Source of the DNA: VMCP01 sp965655465
Lineage (GTDB): Bacteria; Bacteroidota; Bacteroidia; NS11-12g; UBA955
Reading direction: 5' to 3'
Assembly (NCBI GenBank): GCA_965655465.1
Contig: CBFHGY010000015.1
Span: 1 to 35,980 of the forward strand
Length of the DNA stretch: 35,980 nt
Shown: piece by piece, positions 33,202 through 35,980 of the stretch
Layout of the letters: each line of letters starts with the position of its first letter
Position numbering within the stretch: the first letter of the stretch is position 1
Position numbers and translations under genes: made by a program
The notes under the pieces: generated by a model
Database searches by the model: none
What the model was told of the DNA's origin: nothing
Seen by the model: the letters and a program-made list of their open reading frames with translations, nothing else

Positions 33202-33219
33202 AGTAAAGTAATATTTACA
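33202..33219. promoter_or_regulatory. Operator-like dyad 2 of the XRE operon
   Basis: AGTAAAGTAATATTTACA, matching dyad 1 at 15 of 18 positions, with GTAAA/TTTAC arms. Its centre lies 41 bases from that of dyad 1, about four helical turns, so both would face the same side of the DNA. Confidence 0.55.
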
Positions 33220-33277
33220 TTTTAAGGTGTTTTTTACATACTCGACCTGTTACCCATTGCTAGAGTGTGCAGGTTTG

Positions 33278-33328
33278 TTTAGGAGTTCGGGGAAGTATTA
33301 TTTTTTAGGAACGCTCGATTTTAGGAAC
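33278..33328. repeat. Iterated TTTAGGA motif
   Basis: TTTTAGGAAC occurs at 33303-33312 and again at 33319-33328, and TTTAGGA also at 33278-33284. Same-strand copies at spacings of 26 and 16 bases between the operon promoter and the SRPBCC gene; possible binding sites or residue of a short duplication. Confidence 0.4.
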
Positions 33329-33366
33329 AATAACACTAGGTAAATATCCTTGGTTTGTGGATTATT

Positions 33367-33397
33367 TCCAATTTTCAACCCAAGGTTGCGAATTGGA
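33367..33397 (-). terminator. Hairpin after the SRPBCC gene
   Basis: TCCAATT/AATTGGA (7 bp), an internal loop, then AACC/GGTT and the loop CAA. It begins 11 bases past the stop of the 33408-33836 gene on the minus strand. No T tract follows, so intrinsic termination is unproven. Confidence 0.45.
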
Positions 33398-33407
33398 GAT
33401 ACGGGCT

Positions 33408-33836
33408 TTAAACGGCTTGATCTTCACAATATTTCTTAAAGTTGTCAAGAATCAATTGCCAACCTTGCTGCTGTAATTCTAAAGAATTTTCTTTCTCGGG
33501 TACGAATCGTTCCATTACTTTTATTCCTTCGGGTGAACTTTCAAATGTGACCCAGACCCGACGGCCGTCTTCTTGGGCTTCTCCCAGACTATAGGTTAAC
33601 GATTTTTCAGGGTGAATTTCTTCAAAAAATCCCCAAAAATCAAAGGCAAAACTTCCGTCTTTAGCAGCCATATTGTATGAGTAGCGGCCTCCTACTTTAA
33701 AATCTGAATCTGCTTTCGGACAATGCCAATCATCACTGGCAAAATTCCAATGAATAATATGCTTGGGATCTGTAAACGCATTCCATACAATTTCAATAGG
33801 GGCACTAACGACCACGCCCACTTCTAAGTTTTTCAT
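33408..33836 (-). CDS. SRPBCC / AHSA1-domain protein
   Basis: A 142-residue START-like protein of the AHSA1 type: VGVVVSAPIEIVWNAFTDPKHIIHWNFASDDW at the N-terminus, FKVGGRYSYNM in the middle, WGFFEEIHPEKSLTYSLG, VWVTFESSPEGIKVMERF and the closing helix QQGWQLILDNFKKYCE. Such proteins have a hydrophobic ligand cavity; most are uncharacterised and some neighbours act as toxin-resistance or stress proteins. Ligand unknown. Cytoplasmic. It appears to be a single-gene unit; no exact -7 box is seen upstream, and a hairpin lies just after the stop. Confidence 0.88.
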   Translation of the reverse strand: MKNLEVGVVVSAPIEIVWNAFTDPKHIIHWNFASDDWHCPKADSDFKVGGRYSYNMAAKDGSFAFDFWGFFEEIHPEKSLTYSLGEAQEDGRRVWVTFESSPEGIKVMERFVPEKENSLELQQQGWQLILDNFKKYCEDQAV

Positions 33837-33965
33837 ATTGCGATTTTACGAAAAAATGGGTGTTTTTTTATCAGTCTTTTAAGATTTACATTTAACCTTG
33901 ATTTTTTGTTTCCCCACACATTTAATGACCTTTAGCACGGAATTATTGGGGATATTTTAACGGCG

Positions 33966-33996
33966 TTCTTGATGGACAGATTGCCATTTTCAAGAA
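33966..33996 (-). terminator. Hairpin after the monooxygenase-like gene
   Basis: TTCTTGA and TCAAGAA form a 7-bp stem, with TGG/CCA inside it after a bulge. It begins 27 bases past the stop of the 34023-34361 gene on the minus strand. No T tract follows. Confidence 0.35.
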
Positions 33997-34022
33997 GCTG
34001 GTTAACATATAAAAAATACCCT

Positions 34023-34361
34023 TTAAAAGTGATTCTTTTTGAAATGCATGTGCTGAACTTCGGCCACAGCGCTATGATAGTAACGATACCAGCGATCCAT
34101 ACCGAGTTTTTTAGCTTCTATATGAATAGGGTTTCGGGCCCATTTTTGAACCGCTTCCATATCGGCCCAGTAACTGATGAAAGAGCCTCTATCGCCATGT
34201 TTGAAGCTTTCATAACCTAAGAATCCAGGAGATTTTATGGCAAGTTGTAACGTTAAAATATCATATTCCTCATACCCATCTAGATCCTCAGAAAGGTAGT
34301 AATTAAAAATAGATGCGATAAATGGAGTTTGAGGTTGGGGAGTTACGTGCCATTGAATCAT
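34023..34361 (-). CDS. Antibiotic biosynthesis monooxygenase-like (ABM) protein
   Basis: A 112-residue dimeric alpha/beta-barrel protein of the ABM group: FIASIFNYYLSEDLDGYEEYDILTLQLAIKSPGFLGYESFKHGDRGSFISYWADMEAVQKWARNPIHIEAKKLGMDRWYRYYHSAVAEVQHM. The GFLGYES and SYW...W.R.PIH pattern is characteristic. Members include small monooxygenases and heme-degrading enzymes; the substrate is not evident. The heme-ligand question cannot be settled by eye. TAGTTTTC upstream is one base off the -7 box. Single-gene unit. Confidence 0.85.
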   Translation of the reverse strand: MIQWHVTPQPQTPFIASIFNYYLSEDLDGYEEYDILTLQLAIKSPGFLGYESFKHGDRGSFISYWADMEAVQKWARNPIHIEAKKLGMDRWYRYYHSAVAEVQHMHFKKNHF

Positions 34362-34441
34362 GATGGAAAACTACGACTACGTTATGAAAATTGCGATAAA
34401 ATTTTATCCATATCGACGGATTATATCAATTTATCGCCTAG

Positions 34442-34478
34442 AATAAGGGAAATTCTATTCTCAAGAACTTCCCTTATT
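34442..34478 (-). terminator. Hairpin after the thioredoxin gene
   Basis: AATAAGGGAA/TTCCCTTATT (10 bp) continues, past one mismatch, into TTCT/AGAA with a 7-base loop. It lies 24 bases past the thioredoxin stop on the minus strand. There is no T tract, so it may protect the 3' end or pair with a Rho-type mechanism. Confidence 0.5.
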
Positions 34479-34502
34479 ATAATAAAGTTTGCCGTTATTA
34501 GT

Positions 34503-34865
34503 TTAGGCTTTTGTAGCCAAAAGTTCCTTTTCGATGATTTCCTTCAACGTCATTTTCGGTAATGCACCGGCTTGCATCATAGGTTGTCCCTCCATAGGAA
34601 TGAAAAGAATACTGGGGATACTGCGAATTTGAAAAACGCTAGATAATTCTTCTTCCACTTCGGTGTTTACCTTGTAAATTATGATTTCAGGATATTCTGT
34701 ACTCAATTCTTCTAAAATGGGTGCTACTACTTTACATGGTCCGCACCAGTCTGCATAAAAATCGATGATAGCGGGTTTATTGCCAGCAAATTTCCATTCA
34801 CTGTGTTGGGTGTAGTCGAAAACTTCGTCTAAAAATCTTTGTTTAGTAAGTTGAACCGTTGCCAT
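34503..34865 (-). CDS. trxA: Thioredoxin
   Basis: A 120-residue thioredoxin with the active site WCGPC (IIDFYADWCGPCKVVAPILEEL) and the conserved cis-proline segment SIPSILF. It reduces protein disulfides in the cytoplasm; no signal peptide is present. I start at 34865 (MATVQL), since the frame's earlier ATG seven codons upstream gives residues that do not belong to the family. The exact -7 box TAATTTTG lies 18 bases upstream and a 17-bp palindrome sits just beyond it. Single-gene unit with a hairpin downstream. Confidence 0.94.
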   Translation of the reverse strand: MATVQLTKQRFLDEVFDYTQHSEWKFAGNKPAIIDFYADWCGPCKVVAPILEELSTEYPEIIIYKVNTEVEEELSSVFQIRSIPSILFIPMEGQPMMQAGALPKMTLKEIIEKELLATKA

Positions 34866-34883
34866 AATTATTATTTTATAATG

Positions 34884-34891
34884 CAAAATTA
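34884..34891 (-). promoter_or_regulatory. -7 element of trxA
   Basis: TAATTTTG on the minus strand, exact TAnnTTTG, 18 bases before the start at 34865. Confidence 0.6.
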
Positions 34892-34897
34892 GCGTTG

Positions 34898-34914
34898 CAA
34901 TGTTTGAAACATTG
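34898..34914. promoter_or_regulatory. Palindrome upstream of the trxA -7 box
   Basis: CAATGTTTGAAACATTG: two perfect 8-bp arms around a single G. It begins six bases upstream of the -7 box on the minus strand, the position of an operator overlapping the -33 region. The arms AATGTTT/AAACATT also occur at 31946-31966. Confidence 0.5.
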
Positions 34915-34948
34915 TGCTATTTGTCGCAAAGATCTGAAACAGAAAACC

Positions 34949-35350
34949 TTACCTTCTAAAAGGAATCAGCAAGGCAACTGCTGCCGCTAATTCTTCATTG
35001 CTGCAAGATTTTCCTCTGGCAATTACATCATATCCAATTAATCCAAGAAATGCTTTCTCATCTTTAATTCTGGCCAATACATTGTATCCAATAAGTCCTT
35101 CATAAATTCTGGAATTATGATATCTGGCAAGGATTTCATATCCAGCAGCACCTGCATAAATGTTTTCATTTTTAAAGCGCCCCACAATTTCATAACCTGC
35201 AGAACCTTGGTAAACGGTACCATTGTCAACACGGGCAAGCACGGTATTTCCAGACATTCCTTCAAAAACGGTGCATTGCGCATTGAGTGAAATTTGTACA
35301 AGCAGGAAAAGAACGAAAATAATTAAAAAGTGTCGTTTTTGATTTTGCAT
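34949..35350 (-). CDS. Secreted protein of five 18-residue repeats
   Basis: A 133-residue exported protein starting at 35350 (MQNQKRHF), with a signal peptide ending SLNA|Q. Residues 28-116 are five tandem repeats of 18 residues with the pattern [VI][FY]xGxxGYx[IV][LV]AR followed by a charged turn (VFEGMSGNTVLARVDNGT, VYQGSAGYEIVGRFKNEN, IYAGAAGYEILARYHNSR, IYEGLIGYNVLARIKDEK, AFLGLIGYDVIARGKSC). The strand-turn-strand pattern suggests a closed beta-structure. It ends SCSNEELAAAVALLIPFRR. It resembles short beta-repeat proteins of Bacteroidota but I cannot name the family. Exact -7 box five bases upstream. Function unknown. Confidence 0.72.
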   Translation of the reverse strand: MQNQKRHFLIIFVLFLLVQISLNAQCTVFEGMSGNTVLARVDNGTVYQGSAGYEIVGRFKNENIYAGAAGYEILARYHNSRIYEGLIGYNVLARIKDEKAFLGLIGYDVIARGKSCSNEELAAAVALLIPFRR

Positions 35351-35355
35351 GAATT

Positions 35356-35363
35356 CAAAAATA
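35356..35363 (-). promoter_or_regulatory. -7 element of the repeat-protein gene
   Basis: TATTTTTG on the minus strand, exact TAnnTTTG, five bases before the start at 35350. Confidence 0.55.
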
Positions 35364-35402
35364 CTAAAAATCAATGATATATGTATTTTTGCATGTGAGG
35401 GT

Positions 35403-35639
35403 TTAGTCTTTGGAGGGATTTAATTTGTGGTAATAAACATAAGAAATAGCTAAAATTCCCAAAACAATTAAGGGAAAAAAAGTTTGTCCATCTATACCAT
35501 CAACCGCACCTTGACTGATGGAAGCGAATAGAAAATCGAATGTAAAATGGGCATAAGTACCCAGTAAGTTTATTGTGGTGATTTTCTGGATACTTAGGCA
35601 ATTGATACCTACTCCAGCGTGGAAATGGTTATTCCCCAT
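35403..35639 (-). CDS. Small hypothetical membrane protein (uncertain)
   Basis: A possible 78-residue protein starting at the ATG at 35639, with two hydrophobic stretches (INLLGTYAHFTFDFLFASIS and FFPLIVLGILAISYVYY) and a basic-acidic tail (KLNPSKD). No family is recognised, no -7 box is seen upstream, and a TTG start at 35675 is the alternative. It could be the remnant of a larger gene. I hold it as a low-confidence gene because its second half has the composition of a true transmembrane segment. Confidence 0.4.
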   Translation of the reverse strand: MGNNHFHAGVGINCLSIQKITTINLLGTYAHFTFDFLFASISQGAVDGIDGQTFFPLIVLGILAISYVYYHKLNPSKD

Positions 35640-35713
35640 TTTAAAATCGCATCTTTTAATGCCTGTTGTTGTCAAGATTTGTGTGCGTCATAAAATCCAA
35701 TTAATTTTACGAA

Positions 35714-35980
35714 ATGATCAGAAGAGGGGCAATCGAAGATGTGGCTTTATTGCAAAATATCGGTAGAATAACATTTCAAGATACTTTTGGAAATACGTGT
35801 ACTAAGGAAGACATGAGGGAAGTTCTTGAGTTGTTTTTCAATACGGCCCAATGCGAAATGGAATTGACAGATCCGGAGGATTATTTCTATTTTTGGGTAG
35901 ACGATGAAACTGGTGAGGTTAGGGGTTATGTACGAATCAACGCAAAACACGATTGTCCTGTTGATGAACTAAAACCTTTT
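35714..35980 (+). CDS. GNAT acetyltransferase, N-terminal part (cut by window end)
   Basis: An open frame of 89 codons from the ATG at 35714 runs off the right edge without a stop. Its start MIRRGAIEDVALLQNIGRITFQDTFG, then TKEDMREVLELFF, and later DYFYFWVDDETGEVRGYVRIN, fits the N-terminal half of a GNAT-fold acetyltransferase close to the PaiA-like group (R-x-A-x-x-D-xx-L-x-x-I-x-x-x-T-F-x-x-T-F). The acetyl-CoA-binding motif would lie beyond the window. TAATTTTA, one base off the -7 box, ends four bases before the ATG, like other genes here. Confidence 0.82.
   Translation, partial: MIRRGAIEDVALLQNIGRITFQDTFGNTCTKEDMREVLELFFNTAQCEMELTDPEDYFYFWVDDETGEVRGYVRINAKHDCPVDELKPF

Noticed and set aside
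35038..35301. Open frame on the minus strand inside the repeat-protein gene
   Set aside because: It is an out-of-frame reading of the 18-residue repeats; the true frame has the signal peptide and a promoter.

Overview
The window is chromosomal DNA of a Bacteroidota (Bacteroidetes) bacterium. The evidence is the C-terminal tail of a type IX secretion (T9SS) cargo protein at the left edge, Bacteroidota-style topoisomerase IV subunits, a GSCFA-family protein, an 830-residue carboxypeptidase-regulatory-domain TonB receptor, and the -7 promoter element TAnnTTTG directly upstream of about a dozen start codons. Shine-Dalgarno sequences are almost absent, as is usual for the phylum. I cannot place it below phylum with confidence; a Flavobacteriia-like marine or freshwater organism is a guess. 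I see no rRNA, tRNA, CRISPR array, insertion sequence or prophage. Most of it reads as compact housekeeping sequence.

Layout. 1-3.6 kb: T9SS cargo tail, adenosylhomocysteinase (ahcY), and a minus-strand pair of TPR lipoprotein and SDR epimerase/reductase. 3.6-9.8 kb: parE, then a ChrA-type transporter with a regulatory-domain protein, divergent from a coiled-coil lipoprotein, a GSCFA protein and another lipoprotein. 9.9-18.2 kb: a fused acyl-CoA mutase (IcmF type), a 470-base structured intergenic region, a rhodanese lipoprotein, Tex, and a solitary urocanase. 18.3-21.5 kb (minus): a tightly coupled operon of sigma-54 activator, lptE, TPR protein and secG. 21.6-26.4 kb: parC facing a NatAB-like ABC exporter pair. 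26.5-31.4 kb: a YkuK-like RNase H-fold protein, a pterin dehydratase-like protein, and a TonB receptor / GNAT / secreted esterase operon. 31.4-35.98 kb: small single-gene units on the minus strand (secreted protein, membrane-anchored GyrI/TEX264-like protein, an XRE regulator with its membrane-protein partner, SRPBCC, monooxygenase-like, thioredoxin, five-repeat secreted protein), ending in a truncated GNAT gene.

How genes work together. ParE and ParC together make topoisomerase IV although they lie 16 kb apart. The sigma-54 activator is coupled to two envelope-biogenesis genes (LptE, SecG). The TonB receptor, acetyltransferase and periplasmic esterase look like a ligand import-and-processing unit. 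The XRE regulator and membrane protein look autoregulated through two matching 18-bp dyads flanking their promoter.

I found no clearly new multi-gene system. The best leads are: (1) near-zero spacing between TAnnTTTG boxes and start codons, implying many leaderless or very short-leader mRNAs; (2) the twin operators of the XRE/membrane-protein pair; (3) the 5 x 18-residue repeat secreted protein; (4) the bacterial TEX264-like protein; (5) the structured 13.3-13.8 kb intergenic region.
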